Of a stretch of DNA of 64,000 nt, positions 55,354 to 63,875 are shown piece by piece. Origin of the DNA: Ensifer adhaerens (GTDB taxonomy: Bacteria; Pseudomonadota; Alphaproteobacteria; Rhizobiales; Rhizobiaceae); assembly GCF_001270265.1 (NCBI RefSeq), contig NZ_LGAP01000012.1, positions 118,018-182,017 of the forward strand, written 5' to 3'. Below the pieces are notes generated by a model that saw nothing but the letters and a program-made list of their open reading frames with translations, did no database searches and was not told where the DNA came from. The translations under genes were made by a program, and so were the position numbers. How positions within the stretch are numbered: the stretch's first letter is position 1; each line of letters begins with the position of its first letter.

Positions 55354-56306
55354 GCCCGCATCGCCCTGCCCCGTCCATAGAACAGCATCAGCAGCAGCAG
55401 CGTCGCGCCGAACACCATCTGGCGGCCGGATTCGTCGATGTTGACTGTGGTCAGGATGCCCTGAAGGATCACCAGCAGCAGCGCGCCAGCCATGGTGCCG
55501 GTATAGCCGCCCTTGCCGCCGGCAAGCGACGTTCCGCCGAAGACGACGGCGATGATCGAGGAGAGCATGTATTGCTCGCCGACATTGGCGAAGGACGAGC
55601 CGGAATAACCAAGCAGGCAAAGGCCGGCGATCGCCGCAAACATGCCGGAGATCATGAACAGCCCGATGCGCATGCGGCGGACCGGCACGCCGGCCATATA
55701 GGCCGCATGCTCGTTGGAACCGATCGCATAAATGCGGTGGCCGAAGACGGTGCGGTTGAGCATGAAGGCCATGAACAGGCCGATGGCGATCCAGAGCCAG
55801 ATGATGCCGGGAATACCGAGCACCAGCGGCTGGGTGACGAAGGCGGAAAGGCCCGGCGCTGCACGCCCGGAGGGAATGCCGTTGCGGATGACGACGAGCA
55901 GACCCTGGAGCACGCCGAGCATGCCGAGCGTCATCACCAGCGGCGGGATGCGCAGCAATGTAACGCCAAGCCCGTTCAGGAGGCCGAAGAAGGCACCGGC
56001 AGCCAGGCAGGCAAGAATTGCCGGCAGAATGCCGCCGTCAGCGCCGTTCATGACGTTGCCGGCGATGATCGCCGAAAGGGAAACGACGCCGCCAACGGAA
56101 AGATCGATGCCTTCGCGGCCGCCCAGAATGACGACATTCTGGCCGGCTGCGACAATGCCGAGCAGCGAGGCAACGATCAGCAGGCGCAGGATCTGGTCGG
56201 CCGAGGCAAAGCCCGGCGACAGGCTTTCGCCGAGATAGAGCAGAGCAACGATCAAAAGCAGCGCGATGACCAGCGGCTTCTTGAGGAAGGAAATGGCGAC
56301 GTTCAT
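55350..56306 (-). CDS. Sugar ABC transporter permease (RbsC family), subunit 2
   Basis: The 318-residue hydrophobic protein starts MNVAISFLKKPLVIALLL. It carries the block GREGIDLSVGGVVSLSAIIAGN and the C-terminal VVFGGTSLAGGKGGYTGTMAGALLLVILQG. It overlaps the first permease gene upstream and the LacI gene downstream by four bases each (ATGA). With the other permease it forms a heterodimeric channel. The longer frame upstream is not genuine. Confidence 0.92.
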   Translation of the reverse strand: MNVAISFLKKPLVIALLLIVALLYLGESLSPGFASADQILRLLIVASLLGIVAAGQNVVILGGREGIDLSVGGVVSLSAIIAGNVMNGADGGILPAILACLAAGAFFGLLNGLGVTLLRIPPLVMTLGMLGVLQGLLVVIRNGIPSGRAAPGLSAFVTQPLVLGIPGIIWLWIAIGLFMAFMLNRTVFGHRIYAIGSNEHAAYMAGVPVRRMRIGLFMISGMFAAIAGLCLLGYSGSSFANVGEQYMLSSIIAVVFGGTSLAGGKGGYTGTMAGALLLVILQGILTTVNIDESGRQMVFGATLLLLMLFYGRGRAMRA

Positions 56307-57295
56307 GCGCGTGCCCTCCGGCCGGCAAGCACGCCTGCCATCAAGACGAGAAGGATGGCAAGGCCCTGCACGAAGTTCTGCCACTCCGATGGCGTGCCCA
56401 TGAAGAAGACGAGCGAATTGACGAGACCGATCGTCAGCGCCCCGAGCAGCGAGCCGACGACGGTCGTCCAGCCGCCCGCAAGCGCGCTGCCCCCGAGGAC
56501 GACAGCCGCAACGCTGTAGAGCGTCATCTTGCCGCCGACGAGCGGATCTCCGCTGGCGGTGTCGCCGGTCAGGCAGAAAGCCGCGAGCGCTGAAAAGAGG
56601 CCACAAAGCGCATAGCCCTTGACGCGGACCAGGACGACGGGAAGGCCGGTCTGGTAGGCCGCCTGCTGGTCGTCGCCGACGGCCAGAAGCTGGGTGACGA
56701 GGCGAGTGCGCGACAAAAGGAAGAGCAGAAGGGCGAGTGCCGCAAGAACATAGAAGACAAAGGGAAGGCCGAGCAACCGGCCGCCATAGGTGCGCCAGAA
56801 GAGTGCCGGTGCCGGTGTGCCGGCCACGGGCATGACATAGAGCGCAATGCCGGTGAAGAAGATGCTGGTGGCGAAAGTGGCGACAATAGCCTGCAATCTG
56901 AGCGTTGCGACGACGATGCCGTTGATAACCCCGCAGATGAGCCCAAGCAGAATGCCTGATAGCATGGCGCCGACAACGGCGCCGGCGCCGCCGCCCCATT
57001 TCTCCATCAAGACGACAATCGCGACATTGACGAGCGACAGCGTCGCACCGGCCGAAAGGTCGATATCTCCGGCCGAGACGACATAGGTCTGGGCGATCGC
57101 CAGCATGATCAGCGCCATGTAGGTGCTGAGCAATCCGGTCAGCGAGCGATAACTCAGGCTGTTGGGCGAGAACGCGCCGTTCAGCGCCAGAAGTGCGACG
57201 ACGATGATCAGCGCCGGCAGGAACGGATAACGTTCAAGCCACAGCTTCAGCCCGCCTGCTCGGGAACGTAGAGTTTCTGTCGTGGTCGGTGTCAT
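56303..57295 (-). CDS. Sugar ABC transporter permease (RbsC family), subunit 1
   Basis: The 330-residue membrane protein has the block SAGDIDLSAGATLSLVNVAIVVLM, C-terminal VLGGSALAGGWTTVVGSLLGALTIG and about ten membrane segments. Its ATG at 57295 overlaps the ATPase stop as ATGA; a GTG one codon earlier is possible. It is a paralogue of the following permease rather than a copy, and both are needed because the operon has one ATPase with two domains. Confidence 0.92.
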   Translation of the reverse strand: MTPTTTETLRSRAGGLKLWLERYPFLPALIIVVALLALNGAFSPNSLSYRSLTGLLSTYMALIMLAIAQTYVVSAGDIDLSAGATLSLVNVAIVVLMEKWGGGAGAVVGAMLSGILLGLICGVINGIVVATLRLQAIVATFATSIFFTGIALYVMPVAGTPAPALFWRTYGGRLLGLPFVFYVLAALALLLFLLSRTRLVTQLLAVGDDQQAAYQTGLPVVLVRVKGYALCGLFSALAAFCLTGDTASGDPLVGGKMTLYSVAAVVLGGSALAGGWTTVVGSLLGALTIGLVNSLVFFMGTPSEWQNFVQGLAILLVLMAGVLAGRRARA

Positions 57296-58800
57296 CACGC
57301 GGCCTCGTATGCAGCCTGGTAGAGATTGTAGCGGGTGCGATCTTCGCCGATGAGCTCGCGCGTCACTGACCCGCCGTTGAAGACGAGGATACGGTTGGCA
57401 TTCCCGAGCAACTCGGCGTCCTCCGAGGAGTAGAGCAGAATACCGAGCCCGTCTGCCGCAAGCTGGCGAATGAGGGCGAAGAGATCGGCCTTGGCCGACA
57501 GGTCGATGCCCTTGGTGGGATCGTCCAGCAACAGCACATCCGGCCGATCGATCAGCCAGCGGGCGATGATCACCTTTTGCTGGTTGCCGCCGGAAAGCGA
57601 GTTGATTGGATGCAGGAGGCTCGCGAACTTCGTGTGCATGGCTGCGAGCGCCGGCATCGCCTTTTCCCTAAGGCTTGACGGATGCGCAATCATCAGCCGA
57701 TCGCGCAGGTAGTGGATGGGCGTCACATTTTCTATGATCGGCCTGCCGGCAATGACACCGTCGCGACCGCGGTCGCCCGAGACATAGGCGCAGCCGCGCC
57801 GGATGGCGTCGCGCGGGCTCTTGGCGTCGAAATGATCGCCACCGATGCGGATCCCGCCAGATGTTATGGCACCTGCGCCGAAGATTGCACGCAACACCGC
57901 CGATTGCCCCTGGCCGTGTAGGCCGCCGAGACCGAGGATCTCGCCCTTGGCGACCTCGAAGCTGACATTGCGGAAACCGGCACCGGAAAGCTTGTCGACG
58001 GTCATGGCGGCACCGGTGGAAAAGCTCGCCACGGCAGGCGCGGACGACCGCGAGGCCGGCATGTCGCCAGCGCCGCCTACCATCAGCCGGATGACCGCGC
58101 CAGGATCGGTCTCGTTCAGGTTGAGCGTCTTGATCGTCTCGCCATCGCGGATGATCGTCACCCGGTCGCCGATCGCGGTGATCTCGTCCATGCGGTGCGA
58201 AATGAAAATAATGCCGCGGCCGTCGCTCTTCAGCCCGCGCAGGATATCGAAGAAACGATCGACCTGTGCCCGATCGAGCGCCGAGGTCGGTTCGTCAAAG
58301 ATCAAGATCGGGGCTTCGCTGGCGAGCGCCTTCATGATCTCGACAAGCTGCCGCTGATCGGCGCGCAGATTGCCGACGAGCGTCTCGGCCGCAAATCCGT
58401 CGCCGGAAACGCCGGCGAAGAGATCGATGTAACGCGCGGCGCGCGCCTTCAGGGCGGCACGATCGATGAACATTCCGGCTCTCACCGGTAGCATGGCAAG
58501 GCAGATGTTCTCCTCGACCGAGCGATGCCCGGCAAGGCTGAGTTCCTGGTAGAAGATGCCGATACCCTGCGCTCGCGCCGATTGCGGCCCTGTTATCGTA
58601 GCCGTCCGGCCGTCGATGAGGATTTCGCCTCCATCGGGCCGCACGCTGCCGGCAATGATCTTGCACAATGTGCTCTTGCCCGAGCCGTTTGAGCCCATGA
58701 GCACATGAACTTCGCCGGCTGCGATCTCGAGATCGCCGCGGCGCAAGGCCAAGGTGGCGCCGTAAGCCTTGCTTACGCCGTTCATCTTAAGTTTCGACAT
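57295..58800 (-). CDS. Sugar ABC transporter, double ATP-binding protein
   Basis: The 501-residue protein of the RbsA/MglA type has an N-terminal Walker A GSNGSGKST with Walker B LIFDEPTSALDR. In the C-terminal half the P-loop is replaced (GLGGLHGQGQS), while the signature SLSGGNQQKVIIARW and Walker B LLLDDPTKGIDLS are kept. It drives import of the sugar bound by the protein encoded just upstream. A hairpin lies between the two genes. Confidence 0.93.
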   Translation of the reverse strand: MSKLKMNGVSKAYGATLALRRGDLEIAAGEVHVLMGSNGSGKSTLCKIIAGSVRPDGGEILIDGRTATITGPQSARAQGIGIFYQELSLAGHRSVEENICLAMLPVRAGMFIDRAALKARAARYIDLFAGVSGDGFAAETLVGNLRADQRQLVEIMKALASEAPILIFDEPTSALDRAQVDRFFDILRGLKSDGRGIIFISHRMDEITAIGDRVTIIRDGETIKTLNLNETDPGAVIRLMVGGAGDMPASRSSAPAVASFSTGAAMTVDKLSGAGFRNVSFEVAKGEILGLGGLHGQGQSAVLRAIFGAGAITSGGIRIGGDHFDAKSPRDAIRRGCAYVSGDRGRDGVIAGRPIIENVTPIHYLRDRLMIAHPSSLREKAMPALAAMHTKFASLLHPINSLSGGNQQKVIIARWLIDRPDVLLLDDPTKGIDLSAKADLFALIRQLAADGLGILLYSSEDAELLGNANRILVFNGGSVTRELIGEDRTRYNLYQAAYEAA

Positions 58801-58831
58801 GGGGTGTCGTCCGTGTGATCGAGTCCGGGGC

Positions 58832-58859
58832 GCCGGGCGGATCAGGGGATCCGCCCGGC
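58832..58859 (-). terminator. Intercistronic hairpin after the sugar-binding protein gene
   Basis: A perfect 12-bp GC stem (58832-58843 with 58848-58859) closes a 4-base loop 9 bases after the binding-protein stop. There is no strong T-run. It probably attenuates transcription or protects the 3-prime end of the binding-protein message. Confidence 0.7.
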
Positions 58860-58868
58860 CTTAAGCGC

Positions 58869-59894
58869 TTACTTGAAGAGCGCTTCGGCGTCTTCGATCG
58901 AAAGAGCGCTGGTGTAGGAGTAGTAGCCCGGCTTGCCGTCAACCTGCTTGGCGGCGTCCGCCAGGTTCTTGGAGTCGATGAACGGGATCGGCAGGTACAT
59001 GGCGTTCTTGTACTGGCCAGCCGTTGCCGGCTCTTTCAGTTCCTTGCCCTGCAGCATGAGGACAGCGACATTGAGCGCGCTTGCCATGACGCCGGGTGGA
59101 TTGACGGTCGCGCCGGAGTTCAGCTTGTCCTTGCTCCAGAGGTCGATGAAGTCCTTGCGGATTTCGCCGGTTGCAGCGATCTGGCTGGCCTTGCCGGCGT
59201 CCATGATCGACTTCCAGGCGCCCGCAGCCATGCCGTCCTGCACGACGACGCCGTTGACGTCAGGATACGTCGCCAGGATGTTCTGCATGGCCTGCTGGCC
59301 CTGCGCCTGATCCCAGTTGGCGTTGACTTCGTTGACCACCTGGATATCCGGATAGTCCTTGAAGACGCTCTTGTAGCCGGCGACCCGCATCTCGTTGGCC
59401 GGATGGCCCGCGACGCCGTTGATGGCAACGACCTTGCCCTTGCCGCCGAGCGTCTCGGCAAGCCACTTGGCACCAGCTGCACCCCAGGCCGTCTGGTCGA
59501 TGCCGACATAGGTCGCATCCGGCGACGAGACTTCGGCATCTGTCGCGATCACCAGAATGCCGGCTTCCTTCGCCTGCGCGAAGATCGGGTCGAAAGCGGT
59601 CGGGCTGTTGGGGTTGACGATGATGGCGTTCACGCCTTCGGCAATGAAGTTGCGCACATGGGCGATCTGCCCGGGCACATCCACATTGGCGCTCTGGACG
59701 GAGACTTCGACGTCGACGCCCTTTTCCTTCCATTTTTCCGCAGCCGCCTTGGCCTCATCGATCATCTGCGTGCGCCACTCGCTGCCGACCCAACCATTGG
59801 ACAGACCAATCTTGAAGGTCTCGGCATTGGCGAGCGAAGCGGAGATGGCAATGGATGCGACGGTACCGAGTGCTACGGCGATAAGCTTCTTCAT
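58869..59894 (-). CDS. Sugar ABC transporter periplasmic substrate-binding protein
   Basis: The 341-residue protein has a signal peptide ending near ASLANAET and a type I periplasmic binding fold (FKIGLSNGWVGSEWRTQMIDEAK, VNAIIVNPNSPTAFDPIF, ATDAEVSSPDATYVGIDQ, GVVVQDGMAAGAWKSIMD). The start at 59894 has GGGAGGATCTT. It is the first gene of the operon that continues with the ATPase, two permeases, LacI regulator and dehydrogenase. The bound sugar is not identified. Confidence 0.92.
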   Translation of the reverse strand: MKKLIAVALGTVASIAISASLANAETFKIGLSNGWVGSEWRTQMIDEAKAAAEKWKEKGVDVEVSVQSANVDVPGQIAHVRNFIAEGVNAIIVNPNSPTAFDPIFAQAKEAGILVIATDAEVSSPDATYVGIDQTAWGAAGAKWLAETLGGKGKVVAINGVAGHPANEMRVAGYKSVFKDYPDIQVVNEVNANWDQAQGQQAMQNILATYPDVNGVVVQDGMAAGAWKSIMDAGKASQIAATGEIRKDFIDLWSKDKLNSGATVNPPGVMASALNVAVLMLQGKELKEPATAGQYKNAMYLPIPFIDSKNLADAAKQVDGKPGYYSYTSALSIEDAEALFK

Positions 59895-59936
59895 AAGATC
59901 CTCCCAAAATCTTGCGAGGACCATCAAGCCAGAAAA

Positions 59937-59950
59937 TGTAATCGATTTCA
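59937..59950. promoter_or_regulatory. LacI-family operator upstream of the sugar operon
   Basis: TGTAATCGATTTCA is a 14-base near-perfect palindrome with the central CG typical of LacI-family operators (TG-N-AA-N-CG-N-TT-N-CA). It lies 43-56 bases upstream of the binding-protein ATG. The LacI regulator encoded in the operon is the likely ligand. Confidence 0.7.
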
Positions 59951-60356
59951 ATGGTGATTTTCAGCGATTTTTGGTGGTTTTTTCGATTTCCGCCGTGAAT
60001 CTGCGAAAGACCGGATTTGGCCGGACCGATCGGCCGGATTACTGGGGAAAGCTGGCGCTTTCCCTATCGCTCGTCCCGACTTGGTCGGATGTGCCCTTGG
60101 CCATCGGGGCGACACATGCAAAAGCGGGGGCAAGCGAAAGCTCGATTCGCATCCGCACTCGGCCGAAGCAGGACTGTGACGATGAAATGACAAAACGCGA
60201 CGAGCGGCTTTGCAAAAGCCGTCTTCAGCTCGGCGGCTGTTGCTGGAACGGCAACACTTCGTTGCTCGCCGACCGGCTAGCCGAAATTTGCCCTCACCCC
60301 ATAGTGTGAAATCTGGGCAAAGAACAACAACTGGTCCCCAACCAGAGGAGAACATC
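59951..60356. other. Divergent intergenic region without gene
   Basis: This 406-base stretch separates the sugar operon from the divergent DUF3100 operon and must hold both promoters. It contains the palindrome CCGGACCGATCGGCCGG-like segment near 60031 and no frame with family resemblance. An open frame on the minus strand (59948-60382) has no recognised domain and atypical composition; I do not regard it as a gene. Confidence 0.45.
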
Positions 60357-61172
60357 ATGACCGGAAAACCCGGAGCCGCCACAGGCGGGCTCTATCTGCA
60401 CATCCTTGTGCTCGCAATCGTTATCGTCTGCGAGCTGATCGGCATCCAACGCCTGTCGATCGGCCTCGGCACCGTGATCTTCCTGCCGATCCTTTACGCC
60501 TTCGCACTCGGCATCCTGCTCAATCCCGCCATTTTCAAGGCGAGCGCCAAGTTCCTTTCCAAGGATGCGGTCAAGCTGTCCGGCGCCATGATCACCGTTG
60601 CGATCATGCCGTTCATCGCCAAATTCGGCACAACAGTCGGACCACAGATCTCCAAGATCATCGAGGCCGGACCGGCGCTCGTGCTGCAGGAAATCGGCAA
60701 TCTCGGCACAATCCTCATCGCCTTTCCGGTTGCCGTGTTCCTCCTGAAGATGGGCCGCGAAGCCGTCGGCGCCACCTACTCGATCGACCGCGAGCCCAAC
60801 CTCGCGCTGATCGCCGACAAATACGGCCTCAACTCGCCGGAAGGCGCTGGCGCCATGGGCGTCTATGCCACCGGCACGCTGATCGGCACCTTCGTCTTCG
60901 CCATCATGCCGCCGCTCGTCCATGGTCTCGGCATTTTTGACGTGCGCGCGCTCGCCATGTCCTGCGGCGTCGGCTCCGGCTCGATGCTTGCCGCCTGCAC
61001 CGGCGGTCTCGTCGCCGTCGTCCCGGACCAGAAGGACATCATCCTGGCGCTGGCCGCAGCCAGCAACATCCTGACCTACGCGACAGGCCTTTATGTCGGC
61101 ATGTTCGTCGCCCTGCCGCTGACGGAATGGCTTTACAACAAAGCCCGCCCGTCCGAACGCAAAACAGCCTGA
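60357..61172 (+). CDS. DUF3100 integral membrane protein
   Basis: The 271-residue protein has seven to eight hydrophobic segments and the DUF3100 pattern (GLGTVIFLPILYAFALGILLNP, TVGPQISKIIEAGPALVLQE, CGVGSGSMLAACTGGL). Its fold and its partner resemble a secondary transporter or an exporter; no function is established. AGAGGAG precedes the ATG. It is followed by a smaller membrane protein, an M20 hydrolase and a LysR regulator, all on one strand with short gaps. It probably imports the substrate of that hydrolase. Confidence 0.85.
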   Translation: MTGKPGAATGGLYLHILVLAIVIVCELIGIQRLSIGLGTVIFLPILYAFALGILLNPAIFKASAKFLSKDAVKLSGAMITVAIMPFIAKFGTTVGPQISKIIEAGPALVLQEIGNLGTILIAFPVAVFLLKMGREAVGATYSIDREPNLALIADKYGLNSPEGAGAMGVYATGTLIGTFVFAIMPPLVHGLGIFDVRALAMSCGVGSGSMLAACTGGLVAVVPDQKDIILALAAASNILTYATGLYVGMFVALPLTEWLYNKARPSERKTA

Positions 61173-61189
61173 TCGGGGAGACAGGAACA

Positions 61190-61705
61190 ATGGCCAACCA
61201 AACCAACACCACCGCCAATCTTGCCGACGACCTGCCGCTGCATGCGGAAGACGAGCGCAAGATCGATCTCGTCCGCCACTGCGGACTGCTGCTGATTGCC
61301 TGCGCGATCGGCCTCATCGCCAACTGGGTCGGAACGGGAACATCGCCACTCGTGGCCCTGCCCGGCATGGCAGTGCTCTATGTCGCCTGCATCATCGGCC
61401 TTGGCTTTGCACGCTTCGTGCCTTTCTATCTGCCAAGCGTCGCCTGGGTCTCGCTGATCGCGATCCTGATCACCATCCCCGGCGTGCCCGGCGCTGCCTG
61501 GGTCAGCGAACAGGTCGAACATTTGAACTTCCTGGCGCTCGCCACGCCGGCGCTCGCCTATGGCGGCCTTGCACTGACCGCCAGCGAATTTGCGATCGCC
61601 CGCCGCTCGGGCTGGAAGATCGTGATCGTGGCGATCTGCGTGATGATCGGAACCTATATGGGCTCCGTCGTCGTCGCCGATCTGTTCCTGAGGCTCGGTC
61701 AGTAG
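61190..61705 (+). CDS. Small integral membrane protein, partner of the DUF3100 protein
   Basis: The 171-residue protein has an acidic N-terminus (about 1-30) and about five hydrophobic segments (LLLIACAIGLIANWVG, VALPGMAVLYVACIIGLG, SLIAILITIPGVPG, TPALAYGGLALTASEF, IVAICVMIGTYMGSVVVADLF). GGGGAGACAGG precedes the start, 17 bases after the DUF3100 stop. The acidic head and membrane layout suggest the second half of a two-part transporter. I do not recognise a named family. Confidence 0.75.
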   Translation: MANQTNTTANLADDLPLHAEDERKIDLVRHCGLLLIACAIGLIANWVGTGTSPLVALPGMAVLYVACIIGLGFARFVPFYLPSVAWVSLIAILITIPGVPGAAWVSEQVEHLNFLALATPALAYGGLALTASEFAIARRSGWKIVIVAICVMIGTYMGSVVVADLFLRLGQ

Positions 61706-61769
61706 GATAGAACTCGGGGCCGGCCGCCTTTTGCGGCCGGTCGCCCCTTGCAGATACAGGATGAATGAG

Positions 61770-62927
61770 ATGAGTCGCCACGACATCAGCCCCGACCGCA
61801 TCGCGGAAACGATCGCCTGGCGCCATCATCTGCACGCGCATCCGGAGCTCGCCTTCGAGGAACGGGAGACCTCCGCGTTCATCGCCGGCAAGCTCACTGA
61901 GTGGGGCATCCCCGTCAAAGGGGGCTACGGCGGCACCGGCCTCATTGGCACGCTCTCGCGCGGCACCTCGCCCCGGACGATCGCTATCCGCGCCGACATG
62001 GACGCGCTGCCGATCGTCGAGGCGAGCGGTGTTGCCTATCCGTCGAAAACATCAGGCAAGATGCATGCCTGCGGCCATGACGGCCACGTCTCGATGCTGC
62101 TTGCGGCGGCGCGACAGGCCTCGGAGATCGATTTCGACGGCACGGTCCATTTCATCTTCCAGCCGGCGGAGGAAGCAGAAGGCGGCGCGCGCGCCATGGT
62201 CGCCGACGGTCTCTTCCGTGATTTTCCGGCCGACGCCGTCTATGCGCTGCACAACTGGCCGGCGCTCGACGTCGGCACCTGCGTTGCCCGCGACGATGCG
62301 ATGATGGCCGCCTTCGGCGTGTTCGAAATTCGCGTCACCGGCAGGGGCGCCCACGGCGCGATGCCGCATGAGGGCGCAGACCCCTTGGTTGCCGCAGCCC
62401 AGATCGTTACCGCGCTGCAGACGATTGCCAGCCGCAACGTCTCGCCGCTCGATGCAGCCGTGGTCTCCGTGACCCAGATCCACGGCGGCGATGCCTGGAA
62501 CGTCATCCCGCAGGATGCCGTCATCCGCGGCACGACCCGCTGGTTCGCTAGAGAAGTCGGCGAAATTCTCGAAAAGCGCATGCGGACGCTGGTCTCCGCT
62601 GTCGCCGAAGGCCTCGGCTGCAGCGCCGACCTCGACTATCAGTATCGCTACCCCGCCACCATCAACGATGCGACCTCGGCGGCCTTCGTTCGCTCGATCG
62701 CCGCGCAGAACAATGCCCTTTCGGTCGTCGATGCCGCGCCCAGCATGGCCGCGGAAGATTTCGCCTTCATGCTGGAGGAACGCCCCGGCTGCTACCTCTG
62801 GCTCGGCGCACGCCGCGACGGCACCAACCCCGGCCTGCATTCGCCGCACTACGATTTCAACGACACGATCATCCCCCAGGGCGTTGACCTCTGGACAAGG
62901 CTGATCGCGACGTCTCTTGGTCGTTGA
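61770..62927 (+). CDS. M20-family amidohydrolase (N-acyl amino acid / hippurate hydrolase type)
   Basis: The 385-residue protein has the M20D motifs AWRHHLHAHPELAFEE, IRADMDALP, MHACGHDGHVSMLL (metal-ligand Cys and His near residues 101-103), IFQPAEEAEGGA, the dimerisation motif GRGAHGAMPHEG and a C-terminal GLHSPHYDFND. It hydrolyses an amide bond to release an amino acid or aryl acid. The start is uncertain: ATG at 61761 or 61770, with AGGA best spaced to the latter. It lies after the two membrane proteins and before the LysR gene, and is a relative of the protein at 43300. Confidence 0.88.
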   Translation: MSRHDISPDRIAETIAWRHHLHAHPELAFEERETSAFIAGKLTEWGIPVKGGYGGTGLIGTLSRGTSPRTIAIRADMDALPIVEASGVAYPSKTSGKMHACGHDGHVSMLLAAARQASEIDFDGTVHFIFQPAEEAEGGARAMVADGLFRDFPADAVYALHNWPALDVGTCVARDDAMMAAFGVFEIRVTGRGAHGAMPHEGADPLVAAAQIVTALQTIASRNVSPLDAAVVSVTQIHGGDAWNVIPQDAVIRGTTRWFAREVGEILEKRMRTLVSAVAEGLGCSADLDYQYRYPATINDATSAAFVRSIAAQNNALSVVDAAPSMAAEDFAFMLEERPGCYLWLGARRDGTNPGLHSPHYDFNDTIIPQGVDLWTRLIATSLGR

Positions 62928-62951
62928 CCTCAAACGGTTTCCGTCGCATCC

Positions 62952-63869
62952 ATGACCGCCATGGACGTGCTCGACGCGAAAGCGCTCAAGATTTTTATGG
63001 CGGTCGCCCGCATCGGATCGATCCGGGGCGCCGCTGAGCATATGGGCTTGGCGCCATCGGTCGTCAGCCGCCAGATCGCCGACACCGAACGCGAGATCGG
63101 GCTTGCGCTATTCGAGCGCACCGCACGCGGTACCGTGCTGACGGATGCCGGCGAACTCGTTCTCGAACACGGCAAACGCGTCCTTGAAGACAACGGCCTG
63201 CTTGCCGAACAGCTCGATCAGATCCGCGGCGTGCAGCAGACGCGCATCCGCATCCGCTGCGGCGAAGGTTTTATGGCCGATCTTGTCGAACAAGGGCTGT
63301 CGTCATTCTCGAAGGCGCATTCCTATGTCCGCTATATCGTTGAACTCGGCAGCACCGAGGACGTGGTCGATGCCATCGCCAACAGCGATGCGGATATCGG
63401 CATCGCCTATACGCCGCTGACGGACCCTCGTATTCGGGCGCTGGCGATCGCCCGCCAGCCGCTCTGCGTCATCGTGCCGATCGACCATGCCCTCTCCAAC
63501 CGTACCGATCTGAAACTGGCGGACTGTCTGACCTCGCCCTGCGCTCTGCTCGGCAAGGGCAATGGCGTGACCCAGCTCGTCGCCCGCGTCGCCGCCGATG
63601 CCGGCATGGCGCTGGCGCCGTTGCTGGAAACCCACTCGATCGAAGTGCTGCGCCGTTTTGTTGCCTCCGGTCTCGGCGTCACCTTCCTGCCGCGGGCCGC
63701 CGTCTCCGGCGAAGTTGCCCGGGGTGTCATGCAGGTGGTCGACCTTGAGGATCCGCTGCTGCGCGAGGCAAGTGCCCATCTGATGGTGCGGGCCCATCGC
63801 CGCCTGCCGCTGTCGGTGGAAAAACTCAGCCAGCATCTCGCGCTGGAAATGCAGTCCTTCAGAGCCTGA
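62952..63869 (+). CDS. LysR-family transcriptional regulator
   Basis: The 305-residue protein has the LysR helix-turn-helix at about 7-66 (LKIFMAVARIGSIRGAAEHMGLAPSVVSRQIADTEREIG) and a periplasmic-binding-like effector domain. It is last in the DUF3100-M20 operon, 24 bases after the hydrolase stop, which is unusual because LysR genes are mostly divergent from their targets. It probably controls the operon from the promoter region before 60357. A mobile element begins 6 bases after its stop. Confidence 0.92.
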   Translation: MTAMDVLDAKALKIFMAVARIGSIRGAAEHMGLAPSVVSRQIADTEREIGLALFERTARGTVLTDAGELVLEHGKRVLEDNGLLAEQLDQIRGVQQTRIRIRCGEGFMADLVEQGLSSFSKAHSYVRYIVELGSTEDVVDAIANSDADIGIAYTPLTDPRIRALAIARQPLCVIVPIDHALSNRTDLKLADCLTSPCALLGKGNGVTQLVARVAADAGMALAPLLETHSIEVLRRFVASGLGVTFLPRAAVSGEVARGVMQVVDLEDPLLREASAHLMVRAHRRLPLSVEKLSQHLALEMQSFRA

Positions 63870-63875
63870 GGCTTA

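Noticed and set aside
59948..60382. Minus-strand frame of 144 codons in the divergent region
   Set aside because: It overlaps the LacI operator and the DUF3100 start region, has no good start site and no family resemblance.
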